Assembly (NCBI GenBank): GCA_018296165.2 | Contig: JACKQL020000105.1 | Location: 100,644 to 164,643, forward strand | Reading direction: 5' to 3' | DNA: 64,000 nt | DNA from: Termitomyces sp. T153 | Taxonomy: Eukaryota; Basidiomycota; Agaricomycetes; Agaricales; Lyophyllaceae | Shown: positions 34,565 through 45,939 of the stretch, one piece after another | Numbering within the stretch: position 1 is the first letter of the stretch | How the letters are laid out: each line of letters begins with the position of its first letter | Notes under the pieces: generated by a model | Database searches by the model: none | What the model was told of the DNA's origin: nothing | The model's input: only the letters and a program-made list of their open reading frames with translations | Program-made: the position numbers and the translations under genes

Positions 34565-35656
34565 TCGAACATAAACGCCTCAAACAGCCCCGAAATCAAC
34601 AGCTTTGTGCAGCACTCCGCTAACCACTGGTGGGGCCTGAACGTCCCCAAAAAGGCCTGCATTACCGGAACCTAGTACTCCGTGCCTGAAAGAAGTGACC
34701 CACCATTCCACGTTCTCTACAAGACTTAACCGTCCAAGTTAGAGATAAACAGATTGGGAAAGCTAGTAAACGCTTACGACGTGCTCTCAGTTCTACTACT
34801 TTTGTTGACACAGCGGGTATAGCAAGGGCGAGAGAATATCAATCGAGAAGTCGAGCTCTGTCGGAGGCTGATGGGGGAGTATGGACTTCAACAGGTCAAC
34901 CTCTATGCTGTCCAGAGTTTTAGTGATGTTCCAGCCCAGCTTGGTCCAAAAGCCTCAGCTCTGGCCTGGCTTGAGGTGGCCCTGGGCTAGCTCTGGCTTG
35001 GCTTGCTCCAGGCTGGGGCTTTTGACAGGTAGACATAGAATCCTTTAGTAAATGTCAATAATCAGACGTAAGCCAGTTTTACATACGTAAACTTAATTCT
35101 GTCTGAGCCTGTGCTGTCAGCTGTCAGCGAAACAGAATACACATCTCTCATAAGGCTCTACGACTCGACTGCCATCGAGAAGAAATAGTGATCAATCCAG
35201 CCATAATTCGCTTCGATTTTCGGCCTGAGACACATACGTCCATTTTTTGGGAACACACTGCAGCTTGGATCAAGGATTTACCTAGACCCGACGTCTTGCT
35301 GGGGAAGAAGACTTCTTACATCCGGATTATATCATATGTACGCGGAACAGGCTTGAGCGTTCCCATTTCAAACTACATAGTTCGGCAGAGATTAACTCAG
35401 CTAGAGGCCAAAAAGCTATTGCTGACGTTTTTTTTCGGCCGTATGATCGTTTCAGCTGTGCACAGTAGTCGTATAGCCCTCTATACACCAACTTCAGATG
35501 AGAAGTACTTCTGGCAGCGGCAATGCAATGATTGATCAATGAGCAGCCGTACTGCTGGTTGACATAGCTTGAAACGTCTGGAGGTAGACCTCTTCTGAGC
35601 GTTCAGTGGACTTTCATACGCTCATTAAGCAATAAATCCCTCCGACGCTCAAAATT
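34565..35656. repeat. Direct segmental duplication, copy B
   Basis: Partner of 32690-33912. It ends at the same sequence (AAGCAATAAATCCCTCCGACGCTC) but carries internal deletions, including the 5' part of the secreted protein gene. Confidence 0.85.
34580..34845 (-). pseudogene. Truncated copy of the small secreted protein gene
   Basis: The spacer and dibasic region are kept (VELRARR), with donor GTAAGC and acceptor TTGTAG, as is a tail reading APPVVSGVLHKAVDFGAV before TGA. The start codon and most of the signal peptide are missing, so it cannot be expressed as a secreted protein. It shows which residues of the intact copy are conserved: the end of the tail (V-x-x-A-x-D-x-GAV). Confidence 0.6.
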
Positions 35657-36100
35657 GAAATGGTCTTGGACACACCTGTCGAAGTCTTTGTAGCTTGGGG
35701 TCGTTTCGGCAATTGTGAGCCACTCTGTTTCAAACTATTGTAGATGAACACTTGAGGAATTCGGGCATGAGACCACGAGGCTCAGGCTTGAGGTGAAGAT
35801 CTGATGCTTGAGCTTGAATCTGAAGTTCGAACTCAGCCCTGTAACGTAGGCGTCTGAAGAACAGATGGCCAAGAACAAACGTGATCGTGGCGCAACTCCT
35901 CTGCGTATGGCACTCTCTGACGTCACACAGGCGGTACTTCTGGATCATATCGCATTGAGTTTCTAATGTATTACTATACGTCTGTACTACGATACCTAAT
36001 AACAAGGGACCTCTACATATAGTATGTGGTATACATTATACAAATATGTCGGTAACTATAGCTATGTCCCTATAACTCTTTCGACCAAACCAGCTCATCC
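35657..36100. other. Spacer, nothing recognised
   Basis: Only shadow frames on the minus strand. This is the 3' flank of the fasciclin gene. Confidence 0.4.
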
Positions 36101-37687
36101 TCAGACTCCTACAAACATTACCATCGCCCATCCAAACGCGCCCGCAATAATCAACCCCCACATCGACCCGACACGGATGCTCGCTGCATCATTGCTGGGG
36201 TTATTAGAACGAGACGTACCAGTCGCGCTCGAAGTAGGCAGACCCTCAATCGGACCAGTCTGTGTCGAGGACTGTGCAGCGACCGATGTGGCTGACGCAT
36301 ACCTGGTGAAAAGAGAAAGGTTAAGAATCGGAATAGAATGATGACCAAGTAACCAAACACTCACGCAGACGACGCCCGGCCAGGATGGCTATCCGTGTTG
36401 GCGAGGACGTGATCAATAATGTGGATCACACCGTTCTCCGTAAGAAGATCCGACTTGACAATCTTGGCGCTCGCTCCATTCCCGCTCGTAACGAAGGTAC
36501 CCGACGAGTTGGTATTGAGGCTGAAAGGCTCGCCTGCGGCGGAAATGAGATCGGACGAGTTCAAATTCGAGTTACTTCCATTCGAAGCCACGCTGTACAG
36601 TTGTGGCGAGTAGTATGAACTGCCGTTGATGTACTACAAGATAGAGCGGTGAGGCTCGTAGATGAACTAAAGATGTCGAACATACGTGGTTTTGGAGAAG
36701 AATGGCAAGAGCTGTCTGGTTGTTAGCCAAACTTGCCAGCGAGGAATTGGCGTTCAAAATAGCCTCGTTGTTAGGTGCAAAGAAGGTGTACCCGCGCGTC
36801 GTGTTGGCGTCAAGAACGCCATTAACTGTAGCATTGGAGCCGTTGGAGTAGAAACCAGGTACGTTGACCATATTGAGGAAACCGAGAACTGATGTCAGAT
36901 TGTTCTGATCGAGAACGCTGCTGATGTTCCCGGGTAGCTGAAGAACGCCGTCAATGGAAGCGACCAAAAGGTTGTTACCGATTGTAGAAGTGTTGAGGAC
37001 GTTGACCTGTGGACTGTGAAGGGTAGCGAGAACAGCGATTCATCAGATGGCTATTGGGAAACGATGGATAAAGGGAAGACATACTTCTGGTTGAGGAAAT
37101 AGATTTGGCCATCAGAATCGTTACGTGACCATGCCAGAACCTGCGATTTGTTGCCTTCGAGTTGGACCAGCGACGAGTTCGCGAGAAGAGTATGGCCAAG
37201 AGTTACGTTCGGAAGAACACCACTAGCGAGCGCAGAAGAGTTCATTGAGCTATTTACGAAGTTACCAGGAAGAACATGGTAGGCGAGGACGTTTGCGAGT
37301 CCCGCCGGGTCGTTGGCCAGAGGCTGCACAATGGGATCATCGACTAGTTAAAGCAATTAGTTGCAAAAATCGATAAAGACATAATACAAGCGGGATCGCG
37401 GGCGTGATAGTTGTAGTAGCGTCACGCTGACAATTTCGCCGAGCGAGATACACAGCGAAGTGGGAAGACTCACAGGCTTGGTTATCTGGCGCAAAAAGGG
37501 TATGATTGCCGTTCATAAGCTGGCTCAGTAGGTTCTGCCCTTCCTGCGTTTCATTTGCAAGCTGGAGAGCTGATGCCAAAGACGTCAGCCCAGCGCCTCG
37601 AATCGAATTGATGAGATCAGAGGAATTTTGCGCCTGAGCGCGAAGACAAAAACCAAAAATAGAGAGAATGGCGAGAGAACGACGCAT
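36101..37687 (-). CDS. GPI-anchored fasciclin (FAS1) domain protein, five exons
   Basis: Exons: 37474-37687, 37085-37343, 36686-37013, 36365-36633, 36101-36302. All junctions keep phase; 423 residues. The signal peptide is residues 1-20 (MRRSLAILSIFGFCLRAQAQ). Two FAS1 domains follow. The first has NHTLFAPDNQA and VLAYHVLPGNF; the second has GYTFFAPNNEAIL, LLQNH and, at its end, NGVIHIIDHVL, the typical FAS1 H2 box. Many N-glycosylation sites (NSS, NGS, NNS) are present. A Ser/Thr-rich linker and a hydrophobic C-terminus (LIIAGAFGWAMVMFVGV) indicate a GPI anchor. Fungal FAS1 proteins act in cell adhesion and wall structure. Confidence 0.9.
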
Positions 37688-37752
37688 TTCAAAATCAGCT
37701 GCGAGGACTGGTAGATGTGGGAAAGAGTAGAACGAGCTTGACAGAAAGTCCC

Positions 37753-37760
37753 TTTATATA
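37753..37760 (-). promoter_or_regulatory. TATA box of the fasciclin gene
   Basis: TATATAAA on the minus strand, 66-73 bases upstream of the ATG at 37687. Confidence 0.55.
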
Positions 37761-38283
37761 GCTGTTGGCGAATGACGTCGATGCGGTTATGTAAGGGCTT
37801 GAGAGTTTCGATCGTTTGTGGCTGACGGTCAGAGTCATTCGTCTTGGCCGCAGCGCAACTCCAGACATCATAGACTCTGAGACTCCTTTTTAGTGCCGCA
37901 GTAAGGACGGGGTTTATGATTATTGAGGATTTTTGTGATACTTAGAACAGAAAACTTTAGAGGAGCATACACAGAGTGGCGTCGTTGACGATAGCAAGTT
38001 AAACACAAAAACAGTGTTTGCACGTGGGCTCCATAAATCAATCAAGAGGGAGCCGAGCGTAAAAAGGTGATCCGACGGCTTGTTCCGAACGGCACTTCTA
38101 AATTCGAGCTTCGAGAAGACTTCCATTTTGTGCCAGAAATGTAAAATTTGAAATTAGACCAGGAGAACGTGTCGAGACTTCCATGAGAACGTGTCGAGAG
38201 TTCTCGCCCCAAAAAACCCTGGCACGGGACTATCGCGTGTCCCTAAGTGAGCTGTCTCCCTTCATCGATTCTCCCGCAGCCAC
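37761..38283. other. Intergenic region between two divergent genes
   Basis: Shared upstream region of the fasciclin gene (minus) and the membrane protein gene (plus). The repeated CGTGTCGAGA motifs at about 38169-38200 are the only structure seen. Confidence 0.4.
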
Positions 38284-39111
38284 ATGGACTCGCATACCGT
38301 CGTGCCCGATGCCTCCATAGTAGTAACAGGTTAGTAGGTACTGCTCTTGATCCACAATCTGCAAGCTCAATTATTCTCAACTTGCCAACATCATGTAGAA
38401 AACTCAAGTCATTATGAGAACGTTCTAAAAGGCTTTGAATTGATGGCTTTGGCCGTTAGTAACCGAATCTGTTGCTGAATAGACAGTAACCTAACTTCAT
38501 GGTAACAGGCAACTTTCCTGGCAGCCGTCCAGGCCCAAATAATGGCCACAACAATCACTAACAATCGCAATGAGGAAACTATCGCCTTAAGTGCCGTCAA
38601 CTCTCTGTTCCTCGCTGGTTTCGCGTTCTGCATTACGTCTGCCCTTCTTGCATTCCTTACGGCACGATGGCTCCAGTGCCTTACCATGCAAGAACGGTCT
38701 TATTTTGAATATGCATTTGAAGCTGAAGAAAGACAACGGTCACAACGTTTACATCCCTTGGGTCGCTTTCGTGACGTCGAGCAGGGGATTATAGCACGAC
38801 CAAGCTTGGAGCGTTGTCAACCCTTGTCAAAAGAGGATGAAAACGTGCTTCATACTCCGAAACTCATCCACTTTTTCTTTGCATACACTCTCTTTGTTCC
38901 CATGTCGCTTCTGGTCATCGGCTTTCTGTGTCTGTCCATCGGCCTTTTGGTTTTTGCATGGACAGAACATTCGCTGGCAGTCGGTATCGTTCTGACAGTT
39001 GTATATTTAATCTTACTCCCATTCTCGGTTGGAGTTTTCTTGATCGGGCAGCGTCCGCATACTAGGTTTGCGGTCATTCGCGCCCTCGCCAAGCATGAAG
39101 GGAACTTCTAG
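38284..39111 (+). CDS. Multi-pass membrane protein, family of unknown function, three exons
   Basis: Exons: 38284-38329, 38399-38454, 38509-39111; 234 residues. Introns are GTTAGT...TGTAG and GTTAGT...AACAG. After a short polar N-terminus comes a conserved-looking block (YENVLKGFELMALAATFLAA), then four hydrophobic helices: LFLAGFAFCITSALLAFLTA (second), LIHFFFAYTLFVPMSLLVIG (third), and the fourth near the C-terminus (VLTVVYLILLPFSVGVFLIG). A charged cytosolic loop lies in between. This plan is common in Agaricomycete hypothetical membrane proteins. No transport or enzyme motif is visible. Confidence 0.75.
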
Positions 39112-39397
39112 ACCTCGTTCCGGTAACGTCCGAGCGGTCACGACTCTCAGGATTGTACAGGGGCTGGCCGCGATCTCGACGTTTGACAGTTAATTTAGCT
39201 ATGGAAAGGGAGGCAAAAGGACGCGTGGCAAGGAATGTGGTTTCATAGACGATATGGTGACATGAATAATCGATGTTATGTTACATTACATAAGCCTGTT
39301 ACATACCTTCTAGGCTTGCCAAAAAGAACGTATTAAAGGTCGAAATCGGAAGAGACATGTAGCAACAACAAAAATATATGCACGCGCAAGATGCGTA

Positions 39398-41146
39398 CTA
39401 CCGATGAAAAGCTCTATTGTAAAAAGGGCGGCTGAGACCTAGAAAAGTTGGAAAATACGTCGAGTGTTGGACATGCCGTGTGGTCAAGGAATCGTGGAAT
39501 AGACATAATGACTGAAGTCGGCGGCGGATTTCCCTGAAGATCTGAGGTATTATCCTTGGCTCGGCGGTGGATGTGTTGAAACTGCACCCAAGGAGTGTCA
39601 GCGCTTTCAGCGGCTGCTCACGGAGCGGGTCCCTAGCCCATGATTTGCATAGATCGAGTAATGCTTTGATGAAAACATTGGTGTCGTGCACGTCTTGTAA
39701 TTGGAATCCAAAGGTGAACGAGACAAGTTTAGAGTGTAGTGGCTTTGAATACTCCTCAGCCTCCGATGGTATGCGAAGACAGTCTAAAACCTCGTGTGAC
39801 GGAAAATGAGGAAGGTATAAGATAAGTTCCTCGAGATTTATGCATGCAGTGAAGACAGAGATAAGCTCCGAAGTATTAGTACTGACATGCGCTAAGAGAA
39901 GGCGGCGAATGGAGATCGAGCTGTTGTGGATATTCTCGAGGCATATAAACAGAGGGAAGAGAAAGTGATGCATATCCGTCCCTGCAGACAATTCTACCGT
40001 TTTCGCTCCTGTAAGATGGAGCTTTGAGAAGATGCCGAGAACGCCAGTATCGTTTATCGGATTTGCATCGCTGCGTAAGTTCAACTTGAGCGTCGTCAGA
40101 TTGGGAAAAGGCACTCGCTGGGAAGGCAGCACGAAATCAAGCGGATCAGAGCTTTGCGCGTCAAGTTCTGGAATCACAAGAGTCTGGATCTGTGGGCAAT
40201 GAAAGATCACTGTAGCAAGGGACTGTAATGATATGGGTCTAACGAGCTCTAAGCACGTCAGTTGAGACCAAGGTAGCTGGAGGCGAGCTCCTTCAGAGAA
40301 TCGACGTGGACATGCGGCAAGAGTGAGAGTGCGGAGTTTTGAACACAAGCCGAATACCAGGATAGGAACTGGATGTTGTGCTGCTTCCTCTTGTGGATAG
40401 TGATCTTCGATGAGAGTGAGCTTTTCCAATTCCGGGAAGAAGCAAGTATTCAAAGTAAGCAGAGGCGAGGCGAACTTGCCATGTTCTCTCCAACGAAATA
40501 GTAAGAGCAGTTCCGTAAGACGCCAGGCAACCAATCCGACACCCTGAAGGAAATCGTGCGGATGGATACCCTGTACAGAATCGTCGAAAAAGATGTTTAA
40601 TACTAGTCTGCGGGAACCATTAGCACGACCGAGCCAGGCAGGAATCATGTTACTGAATAGTTCAAGCGAAGGAGTATGGTTTCGTCGGCTTCCCTGAGAG
40701 AGATTACTCGGGTTTAGCTCTAGCTCAACCCAAAACTTGGAACAGCCCAGAATCGCGTTCCTCCATGCGCGGCAGACGTGCGACAATCCCAGCGGTGACC
40801 ATGCCTCAGATAAAGGAGCACAGGTTTCAATAGCATACTGGAATATAGTGACCAAAATTTCAGGCGGAAGAAGGCGGATAGGCGAGAGCATAAATCTATA
40901 GAATATCACATCGTCCATCTTGCATTTCCGTGTTTGAATGATCTCATGATATTTGCGTAATAATGTGTTGATCTCCCTTTGAAGACAAAGAGTGTTGAGT
41001 TCCACATCTTCAAGTTCCAGAGTCTTTTGTCGGAGAATCTGGTCAAGGATGATGGTTTGGTTTTGAGACGGCCGAATATTGGTGTGTAGCAGGTCATTTC
41101 CGTCTTCAACGGAGGCGGAGTGGTTAATGAAATCGCCCTGACGCAA
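39398..41146 (-). CDS. F-box-like protein (1)
   Basis: One exon, 582 residues. Residues about 33-76 form a coiled coil (LRQKTLELEDVELNTLCLQR). It is followed by an F-box-like domain at about 87-135 (MLSPIRLLPPEILVTIFQYA, then LSHVCRAWR), and then a long region of irregular leucine-rich repeats with short strand-turn units (LRTLTLAACP, LTCLELVRPI). Such proteins recruit substrates to SCF ubiquitin ligases through Skp1; the target is unknown. The same architecture is found in the protein at 44212-45939. Agaricomycetes have large, fast-changing families of this type. An upstream coding-like piece at 41163-41460 could be a further 5' exon, but the phases do not match. Confidence 0.82.
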   Translation of the reverse strand: MRQGDFINHSASVEDGNDLLHTNIRPSQNQTIILDQILRQKTLELEDVELNTLCLQREINTLLRKYHEIIQTRKCKMDDVIFYRFMLSPIRLLPPEILVTIFQYAIETCAPLSEAWSPLGLSHVCRAWRNAILGCSKFWVELELNPSNLSQGSRRNHTPSLELFSNMIPAWLGRANGSRRLVLNIFFDDSVQGIHPHDFLQGVGLVAWRLTELLLLFRWREHGKFASPLLTLNTCFFPELEKLTLIEDHYPQEEAAQHPVPILVFGLCSKLRTLTLAACPRRFSEGARLQLPWSQLTCLELVRPISLQSLATVIFHCPQIQTLVIPELDAQSSDPLDFVLPSQRVPFPNLTTLKLNLRSDANPINDTGVLGIFSKLHLTGAKTVELSAGTDMHHFLFPLFICLENIHNSSISIRRLLLAHVSTNTSELISVFTACINLEELILYLPHFPSHEVLDCLRIPSEAEEYSKPLHSKLVSFTFGFQLQDVHDTNVFIKALLDLCKSWARDPLREQPLKALTLLGCSFNTSTAEPRIIPQIFREIRRRLQSLCLFHDSLTTRHVQHSTYFPTFLGLSRPFYNRAFHR

Positions 41147-42871
41147 GGATACGAATAAGCTTTCAAGTCAGTAGCGGGAAAGTTGACTTGCCATTTGTAC
41201 TACCCTCGTCTGGAGCATCTGTGTCCTTTGTTCGATAGCACCACGTAAAATCTCTTCCGAAAGAACATTTCCTGGATGTATCCCGGTAAACACCGGAAAC
41301 TTGAAACCGAGAAATGATATCCTTGCCGTCAACTGTAATATTAAATAGCAATGAAAAGCCAAAAAGCTTCGAAAAGAATTCATCACGTACTGATCCACTT
41401 CTCTTGGTTTCGTATTTGCTCTGAACTGCTGGTCTTTCGCGTCAGCACTGAATAGAACTGCCTGCTAACATGATGTGCACGATGCATATTTGACTATGGG
41501 GTCTGCGATGATGAAAAAAGACACGCGAAGGAAAGAATCATTGCCGAGTTTTTCGTGAATCAAGCGGATCACAAACTTCAAGGGTCACGGGCCCTCGATC
41601 ACAAAGGGTCGCCCCCACATTGACATTACCCGTACATGTATGCGCACAACAATTTCAACTTCTGAAAAGTGCGGGAGCACAGCATAACCCGTAGACATGA
41701 ATTTTATGCCAGAATGTTGTCGTGCAGTGACTATGTGCACATTTTTTGTTCGTACAAGTCCTTATACCCGTTCCTCCAAGTAACGTGACTTTGATCAAAT
41801 CTTTGCTTCCAAATGCACGCGAGAAATCCGCGCGGTAGGTGGTAGTTGGATTATCAGATAAAGGGCATGTGACCGTGATGCGCGACAATGACACATATTC
41901 ATCCCTCCTTCTGCAGACCAAGAAATGACTTAAGGTTCTCCTTTTCTGTCGCCGCGTATTGCACCGCGTCGCGGTCGCCCTAAGTGCTGTAAGCTGCATG
42001 CTTAACAGCGTTCTCCCGATACATCCTGATCTCCGAGTCATTAATTCCTTTCGTCACTACGGCGGGCCGTAGTCTTGTCTTCTGAGGCGAATCATTTAAT
42101 TCAGGCCGCAAGATATTCCGAGTGGGACGCATTCAAGGCGCACCGATACATCCTGATTTCCGAGTCATCAATCCTTTTAGTCATAATTGGACAATATTAC
42201 TGGCTGTAGTCTTGTTTTCAGAGGCGAATCATTGAATTCAAGCCGCCTCGCACAGGTATTCCGAGTCGAACGCCTTCAAGGTATGCCGATGTTCTGTTCC
42301 TAGAGGACATTTGCAGCTATTGTTCATTGCGAAGCGGGGGACTGAGTGATTAGCTAGGGCTGAGGAGTCCATCTGCGGCAACCTCGACCTAACCATTGGC
42401 GATTCGGGATGACATATCGGGCGAGTGTCGAAGCAGCACGAAGCGGTACCTACTGGATGGTGATGGGATGGTCGCGACTGTGATTGTGGGGTATGAGGAA
42501 GTCGTAAGTCGGGATTGAAGTGGTAGTTCTATCGCTGGGTGTGAGCGTAGTACTATATACTTCTTCCGCACAGTGGCGCCACAAATTGATGGGTACACAT
42601 ATCCCGACACACCAGTGAGTAACGTCTATGCTCGTCCATGTTTCTAGTCTAGATGAAATTTTTCTACCTCCGTAGTTGAGGGTCACACGCCGATTACTTG
42701 TTTTTATGTTGGGATTACGGAAGAGGACTAGAGGTGTAGGCACTTAACTCTTTCTGGCAGCACGGGCGACTCATCCCGTTCATTCAGAGACCCAGCCCAG
42801 TCAAAATCTAGGTTCCATGAATCATTCTAACCAAGTTCTATGGATGTCACTTAACCGTGGTATTCTCTGGG
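41147..42871. other. Spacer with a coding-like piece near the F-box gene
   Basis: Minus-strand pieces at 41163-41340 (with IISRFQVSGVYRDTSRKC) and 41400-41460 read like exons but do not join in phase. Around 42050-42300 two similar segments (TTCCGAGT...CTTTCGTC/CTTTTAGTC and AGTCTTGT-TTC-GAGGCGAATCATT) form a diverged direct repeat of about 120 bp. Nothing else is recognised. Confidence 0.35.
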
Positions 42872-42877
42872 TATAAA
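42872..42877 (+). promoter_or_regulatory. TATA box of a small secreted protein gene
   Basis: TATAAA 68 bases before the ATG at 42945, with a pyrimidine-rich leader. Confidence 0.55.
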
Positions 42878-42944
42878 GACCGACCTGGTGTCCCTCATCA
42901 GCATCGCTCAGTCTCAAAGATTGCGGTTCTGCTGACTTACTACA

Positions 42945-43277
42945 ATGTCTTCGTTCCGCACTCTCCTCGTGTTTGCTACTTCCGTTGCTACTCTTGCCTT
43001 TGCGTACTCACCCCCCGTCAAAACCACTGCATCTGCTGCCACAAACGATCCCGGCGGATTCAAAGAGATGATAACCTATAGGCGCCTTTGTGAGTGCTTT
43101 CCGGCCCGTCAACACAGTTATAAGTGAACGATTTGAAATCTTTCACAGATGACGTAGGTAAACTCTACTGGTGAAGATCGATATTTGTCGGCGGTCGAAC
43201 CTCAGTCTTGACATGCTCGTCATTTTTTTCTAGCAACAATGAGAAGAAAATGTAAGAAGAGTACGGCGTTTACATAG
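42945..43277 (+). CDS. Small secreted protein (2)
   Basis: The first exon, 42945-43089, encodes a signal peptide (MSSFRTLLVFATSVATLAFA) and a Ser/Thr/Ala-rich mature start. The donor is GTGAGT, and exon 2 begins at 43149 (acceptor TTTCACAG). From there two endings are possible. Reading through gives TGA at 43172-43174 (56 residues, ending LYDVGKLYW). Splicing a GTAAAC...TTTTCTAG intron to 43234 or so gives TAG at 43275-43277, with a basic tail. The second has the better intron signals. No family is recognised. The clear TATA box and leader argue that the gene is real. Confidence 0.5.
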
Positions 43278-44211
43278 GTATCTAGATGTCAAATAATCCA
43301 AACGTTCTGAGCATTGTCGTGCGCCTTGAACGTCCTAATGCACGATGTAGATTTTTCGGCGAACCCAATAAGACGCTATGGGATTTCCACGTGCCATGGA
43401 TTTATGTGCTGTTTATCAATGAGTTCATCCTTTAGTGTACACGTACTTGGTCCCCTGGCATATGCTGATTCTCTTCGATTCGATGGAACTCGAAGTGTCT
43501 GGTATATGATGCCCTCTTAAACCAGGTCAACATGACACTGGGTCACAAAAATACTTGGTCTCACTTTTGTGACTTATCGGGCGTGGGCCTATATAAACAA
43601 TTCTCTGTGCAAATAGTACGCCCTCCTTTCTCTTTCATCCTTGGTCTTTTTTTGTTTCATTTCGTGGTCCTGGAACATATCACCTGCAGCCTCGTGCCAC
43701 GTCTACGCGCTCATCGCTCAACTCTCGACGTGGTCCGCATACAAACAATCGCCATCTGCGGATCACCCTCTCATCGAGAAACTCCTTACCCATCTGCACG
43801 ACAACCACCCAGCATCCACGTCTTACACCCATCTGGAACTCAGATCATTTCGCGGGGGAGACGGGGGTGGTGGGTCCAGCATCGGCAAGCCAGAAGAACT
43901 ACGAACTTCCGATATATATGAACCCTGACCCTATTGAGGCATAGTGAACAGTGAAAGAACCATGTACTCTACATTTAAACATTTCTATTTCTCGATGGCA
44001 TAACTATAAGTATTTGCTCCAGGATTCTTGTTTGCTACTTATCTAGATCATCGATTTCCGAGTTCGGTGACAACAAGGCCAATGCTACTCATGATGAGAA
44101 TAGTGAGAGACTTGAAGGCGGTAGTTCGAACCACTTAATATGAAGCAATAACTTAGAATTGGCTGGCATATTAACCCAAAAATTGAAAGAGTTGTTGTAG
44201 AACTGACTACA
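43278..44211 (+). other. Spacer with a possible gene relic
   Basis: A frame reading to TGA near 43926-43928 contains LIEKLLTHLHDNHPASTSYTHL and then RSFRGGDGGGG. It looks like a real protein end, but no start or upstream exon could be fixed. TATATAAAC lies at about 43590. Confidence 0.3.
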
Positions 44212-45939
44212 CTAGTAGTCCGAAGCGTTGTCTTTTCTCCACTCAACGGGGTCCACGACATCAAATAGGTCGCTTAGATCCGTGTACTCCGTCAATTCGA
44301 CAAAGACTTCAATCTGTGAATCGTCCCCAATTTGATGTAATATTGCTTCTTTGAACTGAGCTTCGCGCTCTGGTTTAATGGTGCGATGGAGATCTCCATC
44401 CACGCGCAAGTCACATAGACAGAGAAAAACATCCGAAAGAGGATGACGCCGTGATACCCAGGAGGCTACCAGGTCCCCAAAAGCACTGACAACACTGTTA
44501 ACATCTTCACTCTGTTCAAGATTCTCCATCTGAGCTGCGAATGCGAACGATTTGAGATGTGATAACAGAGGGGCGGTGGCCTCACTCTGACTACGTTCAG
44601 CCCGTGTCAGAGCCTTCAACAGAAGCTCCGGAGCTATGGACTTGAGACATAAAGATAGTTTCTCGAGTAAAGGACACCCATTCAATAGCCGAAGGAGTTC
44701 CTCAAGATCGATGTCAGCGAAGGATAACATGAGACGACGAAGAGGGGGAAACGTTCCACCAGGTAAAGGAACGAGGGCGAGAATGGGAAAGCCATGGTAG
44801 GGAAATAACTGAAGTAGAGGAGTTCCATGTGATAGCGCAAGCTTTTCCACAGCCGGCAGATGGATCAAGCTGAGTATAGTATTGATGTCATTGCGGTCTA
44901 TCAGGTCCGGACCGCTTAGTCCAAGCTTAAGATCAACGAGATATGGAAAAGTGACGGGTTTCTCTGGAAGTGAAGGCGGTTCATCCCCGTCAATTGGCAT
45001 TTCCACGTAGCAGAAGATTGCCTTCTGAAGTTGCCGACATTGAAAAATGACATCCGCGAAGGAACTCGTCGTTAGAACGCCCCCAACCTCAAGATGAGTG
45101 AGCTGCGCCCAAGGAAGAACGAGGGAGGGCTCCTGCTTGAACCACCATGGCTGGGCGCGAAGAATTATTCTACGCAGACGGGGAGAAAAATCAAACACAG
45201 TGATCCGAGGGACGACTTCATCCGTCTTCTGTGGCGTCCAATCGATAAAGGTGAGGTCTTCCAACGAAGGAAAGGTGCCAGCTGGTAATTTGAGGAATGG
45301 TGCCATCGCCTCGAAGCCCCGGGAACTACTATTGTTGAAACCTGTTTTGCTGATTTCGAAGTACAGACTATTGACTCGGGAGGAAAAGGGAAGGACACCA
45401 CGAGCAACACCTTCGCCCATCGCGAGTTTGAGCTCACATCGGACGATTATGGAAAGGGTCAGTGGCAGGAAGGAATTCGCTCGTCCGAACCAGAGTGCAA
45501 TAACTGAATTAACGGCGTTTGATTGAGTCGCTGGATCACTACTTCTCCACGGCCAAAAAGACGACAAGACCAACTCGAGATCGTTCCACAGGCTGGAACA
45601 AGTTATGGCTGCTTCCCTCCAGGATGAGCAGACATGCGATAACTCCAATGGCGACAACCTATCCCCCAATACATTTGATGTAGCAAATTTCAAAATCCTG
45701 ATGATTATATCGAGAGGAAGAAGGCGAGCATGTGAAAGCCAGATCTGGCAAGAGTCTGCTTCTTTTTGTTTCTGTAGCCTTGATTTGATGAGCGCATTCA
45801 TCGTCGCCACTGATTCGTTTATCTTGAGTTGAAGACGGAGGATGTCATAATCCATGTCGAGCAGCTCCAGATTCTTTTCTTCGAGCCTCGACCTGATGTG
45901 AGACATTTGGATTGGTGTCGGTCGGTGATTTGACCGCAT
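44212..45939 (-). CDS. F-box-like protein (2)
   Basis: One exon, 575 residues. The layout is the same as in the protein at 39398-41146: an N-terminal coiled coil (about 14-62), then an F-box-like domain (about 68-115; ARLLPLDIIIRILKFA, then LSHVCSSWREA), then leucine-rich repeat-like segments (LVDLKLGLSGPDLID, LLNGCPLLEKLSLCLK). It is probably an SCF ubiquitin ligase adaptor. Sequence similarity to protein (1) is moderate, so the pair is an old duplication. ATG 45939 was used; an in-frame ATG at residue 12 is an alternative. Confidence 0.82.
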   Translation of the reverse strand: MRSNHRPTPIQMSHIRSRLEEKNLELLDMDYDILRLQLKINESVATMNALIKSRLQKQKEADSCQIWLSHARLLPLDIIIRILKFATSNVLGDRLSPLELSHVCSSWREAAITCSSLWNDLELVLSSFWPWRSSDPATQSNAVNSVIALWFGRANSFLPLTLSIIVRCELKLAMGEGVARGVLPFSSRVNSLYFEISKTGFNNSSSRGFEAMAPFLKLPAGTFPSLEDLTFIDWTPQKTDEVVPRITVFDFSPRLRRIILRAQPWWFKQEPSLVLPWAQLTHLEVGGVLTTSSFADVIFQCRQLQKAIFCYVEMPIDGDEPPSLPEKPVTFPYLVDLKLGLSGPDLIDRNDINTILSLIHLPAVEKLALSHGTPLLQLFPYHGFPILALVPLPGGTFPPLRRLMLSFADIDLEELLRLLNGCPLLEKLSLCLKSIAPELLLKALTRAERSQSEATAPLLSHLKSFAFAAQMENLEQSEDVNSVVSAFGDLVASWVSRRHPLSDVFLCLCDLRVDGDLHRTIKPEREAQFKEAILHQIGDDSQIEVFVELTEYTDLSDLFDVVDPVEWRKDNASDY

